Shown: positions 33,137 to 45,676 of the stretch, piece after piece | Position numbering within the stretch: position 1 is the stretch's first letter | How the letters are laid out: each line of letters begins with the position of its first letter | Origin: Dama dama | Lineage: Eukaryota > Chordata > Mammalia > Artiodactyla > Cervidae | Length of the DNA: 64,000 bases | Reading direction: 5' to 3' | Assembly (NCBI RefSeq): GCF_033118175.1 | Contig: NC_083693.1 | Location: 57,343,981-57,407,980, forward strand | The notes under the pieces: model-generated | The model's input: the letters and a program-made list of their open reading frames with translations, nothing else | The model's database searches: none | What the model was told of the DNA's origin: nothing | Position numbers and translations under genes: made by a program

Positions 33137-33689
33137 ATTTTTATTTTTATCTATTCATGGAGCCTGAATATCTGGCCTTTTCCTTTGTCATTTTCATGTT
33201 AAGAGGGTAGGAGAGGGAAAAGATGGACTCATCCTTAGGGCAAAAAAAAATCTCACCATTCCTTTTTCTAAACCAGTATTAATTAGTAGAGAAGAGAAAG
33301 TTAACAGTTGGGAATCTTGAGAGTTTTTGAATGAATAGGGCCATGCAGAGAGAACTTTCATTCAGAAATAGAGTGGGATTTTATAGTTCCCTTTTCATCA
33401 TTGCTTTTGGATAAGAACACGATTTTGCCACCTGTCTTTCCAAATGGTGTTAAGGTAGGGAGGAGCAGTATTTATTCACAAAAATAGATTTGACTTGCTG
33501 TCAAAATTTAATATAGGAAGGCCTATTTAAATTAAAAAATCTCAAAGGGCCTGAATACATTTTTTCCTGTTCTGAGGTCATAAATATTTGTAGAAATTTC
33601 TTATTGGTATCCTAATGGTTCCATCTGCCACCCATCTTCTCAGAGCAATAGAAAATCCTGATAATTCAACTTTAAACTGTTTATTAAAC
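33137..33689. other. Unassigned sequence
   Basis: Nothing recognised. Confidence 0.45.
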
Positions 33690-34030
33690 TTATATGTATG
33701 TACAAACTTCAGTCTTTTTGGTGTACAGTTCTAACAGCTTTTTCATCTGAACACAGTCCTATAACAACCACCATCATCAAGATATAGAAGAGTCCCATCA
33801 CCACAAATTATTTCCTTATGTTGTCTCTGTTTAGTCAATCCTTCCTCCTACCTTAATCCCTGGCAACAGTGATCTTTATCTGTATTGTTTAACCTTGTCT
33901 GGAATGTCCTATAAGTGGAATCATACAGTATACAGCCTTTTTAGTTTGGCTTTTCTCACTTAATGTATTTCAGATTCATTTATGCTATTGCATGTCAGTA
34001 ATTCAAACATTTTTATTGCTAATATGTCAT
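33690..34030 (-). repeat. Old L1 fragment
   Basis: Reverse-strand L1 sequence: 'aagtggaatcatacagtata' and 'ctgtttagtcaatcc'-like segments in the usual order. Confidence 0.72.
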
Positions 34031-34051
34031 ATTCACTGGCTTAAAGATACT

Positions 34052-34543
34052 AGTGTTTTTTTGTTTTTTTTTTTTTCCCCCAGCGTTGAGCAATAGTGAG
34101 GAAACTCACTATAAACTTCTTGTGTTGTGAATGACAGAGTAATTTCACTTGTGGGGTCTTTAAGGATCACTCCAATGTGATGGTAGAATTTACACTGAGG
34201 CATATGAAAAGATTGATTACACTCACAGGTACTAGAAGAGGGAACCAGGGGCCTTAAGGGAGGAGCTCCCAGGAAGAAGACTCCCCCAGGCAGACGGGAA
34301 GCCGAGAGAGGGGAGGACCCATGGGTAGATGGCTTTATCAGGGGTCAGGGTGGAGTACACAGAAAAAGGTGTGAAGGATTTTATTGGTGCATTGAATGTC
34401 ACTGGGTCACAGTCAAGGGAGGGCAAGAAGGGGAACTTGGGGGAGGGACAGGTTTATCATCCTGGTTCTGGTCACCTAGGTAGGGTCCTCACGCAATCTG
34501 TTTGTGGGGCTATAGAAGCACTGGGAAAACATGAAGTTTTAAA
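34052..34543 (-). repeat. Poly(A)-tailed LTR-like or retrocopy sequence
   Basis: GC-richer than its surroundings. On the reverse strand it ends in G5A11 and further A's (34079-34056 region). An AATAAA is at about 34390-34380, followed by C/T-rich sequence as in LTR R-U5 regions. Weak flanking repeats ('ggcttaaagata' 34038-34049, 'agcttaaaaata' 34544-34555) suggest an L1-made copy. Parent unknown. The 64-codon reverse frame at 34232-34426 has no recognised domain. Confidence 0.35.
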
Positions 34544-34691
34544 AGCTTAAAAATATGCTTCTGCATACAGGTTCTGATATGACTACTACATAGGCAATTG
34601 ACAAATTTTATATATAATATATACACACGGCATATGTACAAATTTTTTCAGATTATTTTCCATTATAGGTGATTATAAGATACTGCATACC

Positions 34692-34822
34692 GGGACTTCC
34701 TTGACTGCCCAGTGGTTAAGACTCTGCACTTCCAGTGTAAGGGACACGGGTTCTATACCTGGTCGGGGAAATAAGATCCCACACACTCCACAGTTAGGCA
34801 AAAAAGGAAAAAAAAAAAAAAA
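34692..34822 (+). mobile_element. CHR-type SINE
   Basis: Forward copy: 'ggacttccttgactgccc', the 'cagtggttaagactctgcac' head, the B-box-like 'gggttctatacct', 'ggtcggggaaataagatccc', and an A-rich tail at 34801-34822. Confidence 0.83.
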
Positions 34823-34824
34823 AG

Positions 34825-35256
34825 ATTTTGAGTATAGTTCTGTGTGCGTTACAGTGAATCCTTGCTGTTTATGGTTCATATGTAGTAGTTTATATTTGTT
34901 AACTCCATACTCCTAATTTTTCCTTCCCTCCTATTCCTATTTGGTAGCAATAAGTTTGTTTTCTATGTCTGTGAATCTGGTTCTGTTTTGTATCTTGATT
35001 CAATTGTATTATTTTTAAGATTCTACAACTTATATAATCTTTCATTTAGTATAAATTCTCTAGGTCCATTCATGTTGCTGCAAAGGGCAATATTTTATTC
35101 ATTTGTATGGTTGAGTAATATTCCATTGTATATATATATGCCTCAACTTATACCCGTTATCTGTTGATGGGCACTTCAGTTGTTTTCATGTCTTGATTAT
35201 TGTAAATAGTGCTGCCATGAACATTGGGGGACCCTTTTTTTCCCCTAAAAATAAAG
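34825..35256 (-). repeat. L1 fragment
   Basis: Reverse-strand L1 from 'gagtatagttctgtgtg' to 'gtgctgccatgaacattggg', with 'gagtaatattccattgtata' in place. Confidence 0.82.
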
Positions 35257-35308
35257 TCCCTGTTTATCCTAACATACTTTTCTTTGAACTGTGCTTTGTC
35301 TAGTCTGT

Positions 35309-35709
35309 AAAGAAAGCTGAGCATCAAAGAATTGATGCTTTTGAACTGTGGTGTTGGAGAAGACTCTTGAGAGTCCCTTGCACAGCAAGGAGATCCAACC
35401 AGTCCATCCTAAAGGAAATCAGTCCTGAATATTCATTGGAAGAACTGATGCTGAAGCTGAAACTCCAATACTTTGGCCACCTGATGCGAAGAGCTGCCTC
35501 ATTTGAATAGACCCTGATGCTGGAAAGACTGAAGGCAGGAGGAGAAGGGGATGACAGAGGATGAGACGATTGGATGGCATCACTGACTCAGTGGACATGA
35601 GTTTGAGTAAATTCTGGGAGTTGGTGATGGACAGGGAGGCCTGGCATGCTGCAGTCCATGGGGTTGCTAAGAGCCAGACATGACTGAGTGACTGAATTGA
35701 ACTGAACTG
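35309..35709 (+). repeat. BovB LINE 3' end
   Basis: Forward terminal 400 bp, from 'aaagaaagctgagcatcaa' to the 'gaattgaactgaactg' terminus. No frame kept. Confidence 0.9.
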
Positions 35710-35965
35710 TTCTTTTATTAAGTGCTGTATTTTCCCTTCTTTTACTTTTAACCTATTTATGTCATTAAATTTGAGTTTCTTGTAGATATAATTTAAAAAA
35801 TCCTATCTAACATGCTATCTTTTAATTGGTGTGTTTAGACCAATTCTATGCAATGTAATTATGGATATAGTTGGATATAGATGCATCTTTTTAATGTCTA
35901 TTCATCTCTTGTTTTATTTTCTTCCTCGTTTTCTGCCACCTTTTAAATGATTTCAGTGTTTTTGA

Positions 35966-36144
35966 TGTTGTTCAGTCGCTAAGTTGTGTCCAACTCTTTG
36001 CAATCCCATGGACCGCAGCCCACCAGGCTCCCCTGTCCTTCACTGTCTCCCGGAGTTTGCTCAAACTCACGTCCATCAAGTCAGTGATGCCATCTTATCC
36101 TCTGTCACCCCCTTTTCCTCCTGCCCTCAATCTTTCCTATCTTA
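35966..36144 (-). repeat. BovB LINE 3' end
   Basis: Reverse terminal 180 bp ('gttgttcagtcgctaagttg' at the left). It faces the forward BovB at 35309-35709, tail to tail. Confidence 0.87.
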
Positions 36145-36284
36145 ATTCATTTACCTTTTGATGATATTGCTTCCTATTTTTAATAGATTGTATTAGGGAA
36201 TAAAGTGTACGCAACTTATCTTTTATAGTCTACATAGAACTGTTATTTTATTATTTAGTAGAAGCCTTGATGGATTTAAAGATT

Positions 36285-36580
36285 ATCATACTAAATGAAG
36301 TAAGCCAGACAGAGAAAGACAACTATTGTATGATATCGCATATATGTAGAACTTGAAAAAAGATACAAATGAACTTATTTACAAAACAGAAATAGATATG
36401 TAGAAAGCAAACTTGTGGTTCTTAACATATATATACTACTATATATAAAATAGGTAACCAATAAGATTTTTAGATTTATGTGTATATACACATATAAATA
36501 ATGAGTCACTTTGCTATACACATGAAACTAACATGACATTGTAATTATCCAATATTATTCAGTAAAAAAAAATCAAAAAA
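36285..36580 (+). repeat. L1 3' fragment
   Basis: Forward L1: 'actaaatgaagtaagccaga' through 'aaactaacatgacattgtaa' and an A-rich tail. 5' truncated. Confidence 0.8.
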
Positions 36581-37499
36581 TTAAATGTAGAAGACTTGCA
36601 ATCATATAGACCCCTTTATGACTCCCCCATTGTCATATGTATTTCAACTATATGTACTGAAAACTCATCAGAAAATGTTATGATTGTTTTTTATCGAAAA
36701 TACATTATTTTTGAGAACTTAGGATAAAAACATTGTCCAAATATCTACCATTTCTGTCGCTTTTCACTCATTTCTCAAGTTCTAAATTTCTCTTTGGTAA
36801 CATTTATGAATAGAGTTACAATGGCTGCTTTAAAGTGTTGGGCTGATGATTCTAATATCTAAGTCATCTTGGGATTGCAATTAGTTGATTATCTTTTCCA
36901 CTGAAGATTGATCAAATTTTTGTAGTTATTTAAAACTTGAGCAGTTTTTGATTGCAGTAACATTTGTAGTAATATTTTAAATGTTACATTATGTTTTCCT
37001 TAGTCCTCCCAACAATGCTGGTTTTTGCATTCCCTTCCCTACCCCTTAACTTTTGCAGGCATTCAACCTACACCAGGTTAGATTCAGACCATCAGTCATC
37101 TCTGTCAGTGGAATTTACAATGTCAGTTCAGTTTTCAAAGCTTTGGCTGCTTTCACTGTGTTCTGTGCATGTGCCGCTCCGGGCTCACTTTGGTACGTGG
37201 GTCATGTTTGTGTTATTTGGTGGTTGTAGCCTATGCTCTGCTAATCTGGGTTTGTGTTGTGCATGCAACACATACATGTAGGGGTGAGTCTGAAACTTGT
37301 GCTGGATCATAGACAGAATTAGAGCATTCCCTCCCCTCTCTACTTCACAGGAATCGGCCCTACTATGTTTGACATCCTGCTTCCTCTTTCTTTGTTCTCT
37401 TTTCAGAAAGACAAGAATTCTCTGAGATTTTTGGTGTCTGTGTCCATTGCAGAGTTCCATGACTGGAGCCATCCTCAGGTCAAACTGGAAAAGGAAAGA

Positions 37500-37932
37500 T
37501 GGTGTATTAATTTGTAGGGCTGCCATACACATCACCACAAAGTGAGTGCCTTAAACCACAGACATTTGTGTCTCACAGTTCTGGAGGTTAGAACTCTGAA
37601 ATCAAGGTGCTGGCAGGGCCAGTGCTCCCTCTGGTGCCAGTGAAGGATCGATTCCACGCCTCTCTCCCAGCTCCTGGTAGCTGCTTGGTTGAAGCAATAT
37701 CATGCCAGTCTTCACATGGCATTATTCCTGCGTACGTGGTTCTCTGTGACCAAATTTCCCCCATTATCTGAGAACATCAGTACTAACAGACTAGGGTCCA
37801 CCCTAATGACCTCATTTTCACTTGTTTACCTCTAAAAATACCCTTTATCCAAATAAAGTCACATCCTGAAGTACTAGGGGTTAGAATCCCAACATATCTT
37901 TTTTGGGGGATAGACTTCAACCCATGACAGAT
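37500..37932 (+). repeat. Ancient LTR-like mammalian repeat
   Basis: 'tgtattaatttgtagggctg', 'ctcacagttctggaggttag' and 'cccaacatatcttttttggg' are hallmarks of a common mammalian repeat of about 430 bp. I cannot fix the family name from memory. Confidence 0.55.
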
Positions 37933-38663
37933 GAAGGGGAAGAAAATCTCCAGGAAATTAACCACTGTAGTCACTTCAAGTTTTGACAACCCTTTTCAAC
38001 TGACTTACCTGCCTTTCAGAGTTTTCTGGTAGATGGTTTTGGTATTTTGTCCAGAGATTTTATTTGTAATCAGTGGATAGGTTGTTGTTGACTTCCAACT
38101 AGAAGCTGTAACTTCGAAAAAAACAAGTAAAAATTCTTTCAGTTTTAGTCTGTGCAAGTACTTCTAAGGATCAATCCAGTATGGCAGCCACAAATGAGAA
38201 CCAGAGTTGAAATGAGGGGCAGGTTAAATGTTTATTTGGAGGACAGTTTTGAGTTAGGAAGCCAGCTCAGGGTTGAGGTGAAGTTTATTCCAGTCTCTGA
38301 AATATTATGACTTAGAGCAACTCAGATTCATGCTCCCAATTCTCTTTCAGTCCTGCTGCTCTTGATTGATTTTCTTGGACTAAGAATTTAGCAGTAGAAT
38401 TAGGACTAGAAAAATAAGTTACATGTTATTTCAAATGTTTCCAATTTATAGTAAAGGTCACTTCAATTTGTCATATACATATTCATTTACTGCTTTCTGG
38501 GATTACAAAGACACATTAGAAATCATTCCTGAGTTTAAGGAGTCATAGTCTAGGAGTGAGAAGTGTGGAAGGAGAAAGGTGGTATTGTGCTAAGTACTCT
38601 GAGGGACAGAGGGCACGGTTAGGGCTGGAGGCTAGGAGAATAGATAACATCTAAACTCCTTGT
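37933..38663. other. Unassigned sequence
   Basis: Nothing recognised. Confidence 0.45.
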
Positions 38664-39172
38664 AAGAAAAGCTATAACAAACCTAGACAGTGTATTAAAA
38701 AGCAGACATTACTTTGCTAACAAAGATCCATCTAGTCAAAGCTATGATTTTTCCAGTAGTCATGTACAGATGTGAGAATTGGACCATAAAGAAAGCTGAG
38801 CATTGAAGAACTGAAGATTTCAAATTGTGATGCTGGAGAAGACTCTTGAGAGTCCCTTGGACAGCAAGGAGATCAAACCAGTCAATCCTAAGGAAATCAA
38901 CCCTGAATTTTCATTGGATGGGCTGAAGCTGAAGCTCCAATACTTTGGCCACCTGATACCAAGAGCTGGCTCATTTGAAAAGACCTTGATGTTGGGAAAG
39001 ATTGAAGGCAGGAGGAGAAGGGGACAACAGAGGATGAGATGGTTGGATGGCATCACCGACTTGATGGACATGAGTTTGAGCAAACTTCAGGCGATAGTGA
39101 AGGACAGGGAGGTCTGGTGTGCTGCAGTCCATGGGGTGATAAAGAGTTGGACATGACAGTGACTGGAAAACA
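38664..39172 (+). repeat. BovB LINE 3' part
   Basis: Forward copy of about 510 bp. The frame 38827-39156 (109 codons) holds the C-terminal polyprotein part with 'LGKIEGRRRRGQQRMRWLDG'. 5' truncated. Confidence 0.88.
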
Positions 39173-39999
39173 GCAACAAACCAAGAACTGAAGGCTTTCA
39201 TTATGTGGAAGAAAAAAAAGGGAGGGAATAGAGAAACGTAAGTAAACAATTCCAATGAGCTTTAAGAGTATGAAGAGAGTTCTGGTACAGGCTTGAAAAT
39301 ATTGTTTATCATAAAATGTTATGTATGACCCTAAGATTTTGTTGTTTTGTGGCCAAGACAGAGATAAACAGGAGCTTTAAAAAACCCTGAGTTGGAGGAA
39401 ATCTATTTTAGGGAAAGGACTGAAGCATTTGCTACAATTTTGGAAATTTTCTTTTAAGGATTGAGTTGAGAAAGATCACACAAGATAGAAATACAGAATA
39501 ACCTCAGGAGAATTATGCCTACAGGCACCTTTCTATTTATTTTATTCATTACATTCAATAATTCAGAATGGTTTATTCACAGTTTGATTGGATCGTAATT
39601 GGGCAGGGGAGGGGAAGTCATTTATAAATGCCAACCCAAGTTAGGTTGCACCTTCAAGTCTTTGAACTGGAAATATTTTGTTTTGAAGTTAATTGGAGAA
39701 GAGTATTGGATAAGGCTTGGGAGAAAGAATGGATGTTTCTATGAAAGTTGGCACTCAGGACTTATGTGAACCATATAGGACAGAACTTGTTTAATTTTGC
39801 TCTTGCCATTATTATCTAGTGAACCACAGTGATTGTTATTTATCATAAAATAAGTGTGCTTATAGAACTGTTTGAGCTGTTCTTTTCTAGCAATCTCTTT
39901 TATACTGTTTGATAGCCCCAATTTCAGATACTGTATGCTAAAGCTTTATCAAATAATCATATGCAATCACCTTGAAAACAAAAAGGTTGTTTCTTTATA
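39173..39999. other. Unassigned sequence
   Basis: Nothing recognised. Confidence 0.45.
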
Positions 40000-40525
40000 G
40001 CAGTGGTCTCCAGCCTTTTTGGTGCCAGTGGCTGGTTTTGTGGAAGACAATTTTTCCATGGACCAGGGAGGGGTGAGTGGTTTCGGGATGATTCAAACAC
40101 ATCACATTTATTGTATGAAAGTGAAAGTGAAAGTTGCTTAGTCGTGTCCAACTCTTTGTGACCCCATGGACTATACACTTCATTGAATTCTCCAGGCCAG
40201 AATACTGGAGTGGGTAGTCTTTCCCTTCTCCAGGGGATCTTCCCAATCCAGTGATTGAACCCAGGTCTCCCACATTGCAGGAGGATTCTTTACCAGCTGA
40301 GCCACAAGGGAAGCCCAAGAATACTGGAGTGGGTAGCCTGTCTCTTTTCCAGGCAGATCTTCCAACCCAAGAATTGAATCAGCATCTCCTGCATTGCAGG
40401 CCAATTCTTTACCAACTGAGCTATCAGGGAGGCCCATTTATTGTGTACCCTACTTCTATTATTACATCAGCTCCACCTCAGATCATCAGGCATTAGATCC
40501 TGGAGTTTGGGGACCCCTGCTCAAC
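40000..40525 (+). mobile_element. hAT/Charlie-type transposon remnant split by SINEs
   Basis: Outer parts 40000-40116 ('cagtggtctccagccttttt', 'ggaagacaatttttccatgg') and 40437-40525 ('cacctcagatcatcaggcat', 'tttggggacccctgct') are adjacent parts of a common mammalian DNA transposon. 'catttattgt' is repeated at both breakpoints. Confidence 0.65.
40117..40436 (-). mobile_element. Two adjacent Bov-tA units
   Basis: A complete reverse Bov-tA (40117-40316) is followed by a reverse head-only unit (40317-40436) that begins inside 'aatactggagtgggtagcct'. This is the same dimer plan as 4436-4745, so it probably inserted as one dimer. 'catttattgt' flanks it. Confidence 0.85.
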
Positions 40526-40839
40526 AGCATCAGGGTAACCCATAACCTCAGAAGAATAAGAAGGAATAAGGAAAATTGATTTGGGGTTGGGGTGCAGAGC
40601 CATTATTATCCCATCTATCATCTGGGCAGATACTGATCTCTGGTTTCTCACTTAAAATAGTGTTATTTAAAAATGTTTTCAGGTGTAGAATAAATCCCAG
40701 ACCCTAGAATTACTGCGAGACTCTAATAGTGCTTCTGCTTTTACCTACCATAGCTCTCCTACCTGATCCACACAATTAATAATTCAGAATCTCTTATCAA
40801 TCCCTACACAAAATATGCTGCCATTTAAAAAAAAAATTC
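40526..40839. other. Unassigned sequence
   Basis: Nothing recognised. Confidence 0.4.
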
Positions 40840-41200
40840 CCTACTTTTGCATATATTGTTCCTTCTGCTGGAAATGCACCCTCCGACTTTGTCAGCCTAC
40901 CTGGAAAATCTGATCATCCTTCATTCCTCAGTTCAAACAAATGTCACTGCTTTTTCTAGTGGCCATTTTGCTTTCCTAGGCAGAGTTACTTTATTTTCCT
41001 TGTAAACTTACAGAAGTGTGGTCATAACTCTAGTATGGTCCTAATTAGATGGCATTTTAGTTTACATTTTTAACATTCTGTTGAGCCTTCTTGTCTGTCT
41101 GCTCCTTTGGGCTTGTGTGTCTGTGTTTTCCTATTGTAGTAGAAGTCAAGTAAATACTGACAAATATCTCAACAAAATAATCTTTGTTGGAATAAATGAA
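40840..41200 (-). repeat. L2-like fragment
   Basis: Reverse L2 pattern: 'tgttccttctgctggaaatg', 'cattcctcagttcaaacaaa' and 'tgtcactgc' in order. Confidence 0.55.
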
Positions 41201-41764
41201 TGAATGAATCACTATATACCATACCTAAGAGAAAAAAAAATTCTATTGAATAGACCTCAGATGTATTATTAGTGTTCTGGGTATTTGCTAGTCCAGATCC
41301 ACTCTTTATATTCTGCTCTGTGCCCAAGGAGGCCGAGCTTTATATACAGAATTAATGTGGTCTCCTGCTCTCTGGATTGGGTTGAGTTTAGTCATTGAGT
41401 GCCAGTGATAGACTATCAGAGGATAATAAAATAATGGAGCTAGGTGTTTGTTCCCCTACCTTCCCTGTTACTGTGTTCCATTGGCCTGGCTAGGTCCCTC
41501 TTCCTAAGGTGACAGCTCCATATAACAGTCAACTTTTTTGCATTGTAGTCTCCAGTCCTTCCTTGATCCCTGGTAATGGTCCCTTGACATGGCTAGAGCC
41601 TGGAAGATATACCATATCTTATTTCCTTCACCAAATCTAAAACTTTGTAAATGGTCCTTTTATTAAATTCTTCATAACTGTCCAGTTTGAGTGTGCCTAC
41701 TAGTATAAAAATCTTTAGGTCAGATTTTCAAATGTTTTATGGAATAACTTCTCTCAGGTTATTA
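41201..41764. other. Unassigned sequence
   Basis: Short (GAAT)n at 41197-41208; otherwise nothing recognised. Confidence 0.4.
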
Positions 41765-42075
41765 GTCACTAAGTATGTGATAGAACAAAACATGCCTATA
41801 CTCACAGACATAGAAAACGAACTTAGGGTTTCCGAAGGGGAAAGGAAGGGGGATAAATTAGGATTTGGGATTAGCAGATATAAACTGTTATATGTATAAA
41901 ATGAACAACAAAGTCCTGCTGTGTAGCACAGGGAACTATATTCAATATCTGTGAATAACCAAAATGGAAAAGAATATGAAGAAGAATGTATACATTTGTA
42001 TATATATTAAACCACTTCTCTTTATACCAGAAACAAAACATTATAAATAAACTATACATGATTTAAAAAAACTCA
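41765..42075 (+). repeat. L1 3' fragment
   Basis: Forward L1 3' UTR with 'ctgtgtagcacagggaacta' and 'tattaaaccacttctcttta'. Ends in an A-run near 42062-42070. Confidence 0.82.
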
Positions 42076-43470
42076 GAGACCTAGGATGAAAATGAAGTGA
42101 ATAGAAAATGTTAAATAGCATCATTATGGAGTTAAGACATAAAGACAAAAGATCTTGAATGGTACAAAAATTTTTTTTGGTTTGGTATTACGGTACTTTG
42201 CAGGCTTTATTTAAATGTTCTGAATGTGAGGTATAGCGTTTAGTGTTCCCTAAATACATAGATATATATGTATTTAACCACTTCGGAGTTTTCTTTGGTT
42301 GTCTTATTTTGTTTTGTAGCATAGCCATTAATGTCTTTCAAAACTAGGTGTTTTTATTTTTTGCAAAGTGAAGTTGCAAAAACTGCTGCCTTAACTCACC
42401 AAGGACAAACTGTGGTAAAATACCAACTAACACACTCATCAGTTTTCCTGTTTGTGGTGAAGAATATTTACTTTATTCTAATAAAAACGTAGGACCTTAT
42501 ATCACCATTTGGATACTGAATTGATTACCTGCTTTTTTCTTTAGCATTAAAGAATGTCTTAAACTAGTTTCTACTACATAACTGTAAGGGTTGGAGATAA
42601 AATGATCATAAGTAAGAGTTATAAGGATGTAAATATAGACTCTCATAAGTTATTCCTTTTTGAAAGCAAAATAAATTGAGTACTATAAACTCCTTGTTAG
42701 CAGATGTGAACTTGAGAGACTCTGCTAATTTGTTTTACTGCCAAGCTCGTAACTATATATATCAAGACTGACAATATTTGCAAGGGCGTTTATTACTTAG
42801 ATTTTCTTAGCAGGAATTAAAAAATCCACATATATAATAAATTATTTCCTCTTGGACTGAGAAAATAATTTACTTTATAATAGAGAGATTTATCAAACCT
42901 AACTAGGTCATAAATTACAGATTTTGATCAAAGTGTCAAATTGTTATATGTTTGATAACTTAAATGGCCATTGATAGTGACAGTGATATTAAGCCATTTA
43001 ATTTAGAAACTTTAACATACTGAGAAGTAGTAGTAAATCTCATATTTATCAACATTACCTAAATGAATTCTTAGTAAACTTGCTTATGTGCTCAAAAATT
43101 TCAAGTCCAAGCTTTTCAGTTACTTTGATAACACTTTTGAAATTGTAATGCTCATAGTACAACACTTCTAAATTTTTTTAAACTGGAGTTATAAAAGGAA
43201 CATTATTTCTTTTTTTTTTTTTTGGTGAACCAAGAAGTACTTGTTTTGAAAGTTTGTCAGCTACAGTAGAGCTAAAAGATGATATGTGGGGCAAAGAACG
43301 CAAAAATATTTTCTAGAATTATAGAGTCTTCCTGATATGAATAAGAACAATGTGATAGAAGCAATGATTAAAATTGTAAAGAAAATATTTCAGCTAAAAA
43401 ATAGTTGAATAAAACAAATTTGACTTGCATATTACAGTGCTCATCATATTTTAGGCAAAATCCACGTGGT
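42076..43470. other. Unassigned AT-rich sequence
   Basis: T-runs near 42170 and 43209-43223. No repeat or gene recognised. Confidence 0.45.
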
Positions 43471-44896
43471 ACCTAGTAATATTTTTTCCTTTTTTATAAT
43501 TAAATTTTTAAAATTTTTAATTGAAGGATAATCACTCTACAATATTGTGTTGATTTCTGTCAAACATCAGCATGAATCAGCCATAGGTATACCTATGTCC
43601 CCTCTCTCTCAAACCTCCCTCCCCATCCCACCCATCTAGGTTGTTACAGAGCCACAGTTTGAGTTCCCTGAATGACCCAGCAAATCCCCATTGGCTATCT
43701 GTTTTACATATGGTAGTGTATATGTCTCTATGCTACTCTCCCCATTCATTCCCCTCTGTTCTCCCCCGCCCCCCCCCCCCATGTGATAAGTCTCTATGTC
43801 TGTGTCTCCATTGCTGCCCTTAAGTAGGTTCATTAGTACTGTCTTTCTAGATCCCATATGTGTCTGTTACTATATGATATTTGCTTTTCTCTTTCTGACT
43901 TACTTTACTTTGTATAATGGGCTCTGGGTTCATCCACCTCATTAGAACTGACTCAGATGCATTCCTTTCTGTGGCTGAATAGTATTCCATTGTATAAATG
44001 CACCATGGCTTCTTTATCCATTCATCTGTCGATGGACACGTAGGTTGTTCCCATTTCCTAGATATTGCAAATAGTGTTGCAATGAATATTGGGATACATG
44101 TGTCTCTTTCAATTTTGGTTTCTTCAGGGTAGATGCCTAGTAGTGGGATTGCTGGGCCATATGGTGGCTTTATTCCTGATTTTTTTTTTTTTTAACTAAT
44201 CTTCATACTGTCTTCCATAGTGATTGTATCAATTTATATTCCCACCAACAGTACAAGATGGTTCCCTTTTCTCCACACCCTCTCCAGCATTTATTTCTTA
44301 TAGATTTTTTAATGATGGCCATTCTGACTGGTGTGAGGTGAAATCTCATTGTAGTTTTGATTTGCATTTCTCAAATAATGAGCAAAAAGGTGTTCATTGG
44401 AAGGACTGATGCTGAAGCTGAAACTCCAGTACTTTGGCCACCTCATGCAAAGAGTTGACTCATTGGAAAAGACCCTGATGCTGGGAGGGATTGGGGGCAG
44501 GAGGAGAAGGGGACGACAGAGGATGAGATGGCTGGATGGCATCACCAACTCGATGAACATGAGTTTGAGTAAACTCCGGAAGTTGGTGATGGACAGGGAG
44601 GCCTGGCATGCTGCAATTCATGGGGTCACAAAGAGTTGGACATGACTGAGCAACTGAACTGAACTGAACTGAATAATGAGCAGCTGAGCATCTTTTCAAG
44701 TGTTTATTAGCCATCTATATGACTTCTTTGGAGAAATGTCTGTTTAGGTCTTTTGCCGACTTTTTGATTGGGATGTTTGTTTTTCTGATATTGAGTTGTA
44801 TAAGCTGCTTGTGTATTTTTGAAATCAGTCCTTCATCAGTGTTTCACTTGCTACTACTTTCTCCCATTCTGAGAGTTGCAAGTGACACCTAGTAAT
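43471..44896 (-). mobile_element. 5'-truncated L1 with target duplications, hosting a BovB
   Basis: A T-rich left end (tail of the reverse element) is followed by L1 3' UTR and L1 sequence to 44886. 'acctagtaat' at 43471-43480 and 44887-44896 is the target duplication. The element carries a C12-type homopolymer near 43770-43782 and a nested forward BovB at 44388-44672. Confidence 0.87.
44388..44672 (+). repeat. BovB LINE 3' end inserted in L1
   Basis: Forward terminal 285 bp, with an 82-codon frame remnant at 44397-44645. The host L1 sequence 'aataatgagca' is duplicated at 44374-44384 and directly after the (GAACT)n terminus, as the target duplication. Confidence 0.88.
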
Positions 44897-45162
44897 GTTA
44901 TAGCAAAATACTTATAGAGGTGATTCTATAACTCTTAAAAAAATATGTACCAAGAAATAAGAATCAGTTGGCTTCTGAATTCTCTGTCATAGTAAAGCTG
45001 GACTTTTACACCCTGTCATTCAAGGGTTCAGAAAACAAATTACTTAACTACTTTTCTTGTAAATATTTCCTGAAAAAGTTTCTCAGTCAAGTGAGAGAGG
45101 ACTCAAAATAAAGAATCAAGATGAGGACGATGCTCTAAAATTTGTAACTATAGTGCTGAATT

Positions 45163-45402
45163 CTACTGCACATATTCAGCAATAGTCATGTGGCCCAGTA
45201 GATTTAGCATTTCAGGAGGAGATAGATAGGTACCACAGAATTTGTCGTTACCTTTGGGTTGACTTTCAGTGTAAACACACTGCACTGTATCACAGGCTTG
45301 AACTGTGTCATCAGGAATTACATGTGCAACTCTGCAGGAAGAGGAAAGCTCAAGGAGCTGAGATAGTCTTCTGTCTTCTAGTACAGTGAACCAAACCAGC
45401 AT
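45163..45402 (-). other. Orphan 79-codon ORF outside named repeats
   Basis: The frame has balanced composition with five cysteines and a region reading 'CDTVQCVYTESQPKGNDKF'. Sequence upstream on the reverse strand (45403-45560) reads protein-like in other frames but is interrupted by stops. It could be part of a decayed retrocopy of a host gene, or chance. I do not recognise the protein, and no poly(A) tail or splice sites were found. Confidence 0.2.
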
Positions 45403-45597
45403 CTGCGTCCAAACTGAGCTGAGATCAGTGCCTCAGTTTTATCACAAGATGTAGGGAATTAGTCTGTATTTGATTTAGAACATCTAACTTTGCTTGGGTG
45501 CCAAAGTAAGAGTGCCATTTCCTTACAGATATGTATTATAAAACAGGAGTCACTTGCAGACATTTGTATGCAGACTCCACTTCTACAACATGTAGAG

Positions 45598-45634
45598 GCT
45601 GTGTGTGTGTCTGTGTGTCTGTATGTATGTACTC
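45598..45634. repeat. (TG)n microsatellite, interrupted
   Basis: TG repeats interrupted by CTG and TATG units. Confidence 0.8.
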
Positions 45635-45676
45635 CAGAAGGAACATGTTGTTCTGGACAAAAACAACTTCTTCCCT

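Larger units (their letters stand above)
35257..37499 (-). repeat. Ancient repeat mosaic (possible old L1), interrupted by younger inserts
   Basis: Segments 35257-35308, 35710-35965, 36145-36284 and 36581-37499 seem to belong to one old element. For example 'cttttaattggtgtgttta' at 35818 resembles a common mammalian repeat. BovB and L1 pieces are inserted. The reverse frame 37185-37538 (117 codons) shows no motif. Identity uncertain. Confidence 0.35.

Noticed and set aside
37185..37538. 117-codon reverse ORF
   Set aside because: Lies across old repeat sequence and the edge of another repeat; composition is unremarkable and no motif is visible.
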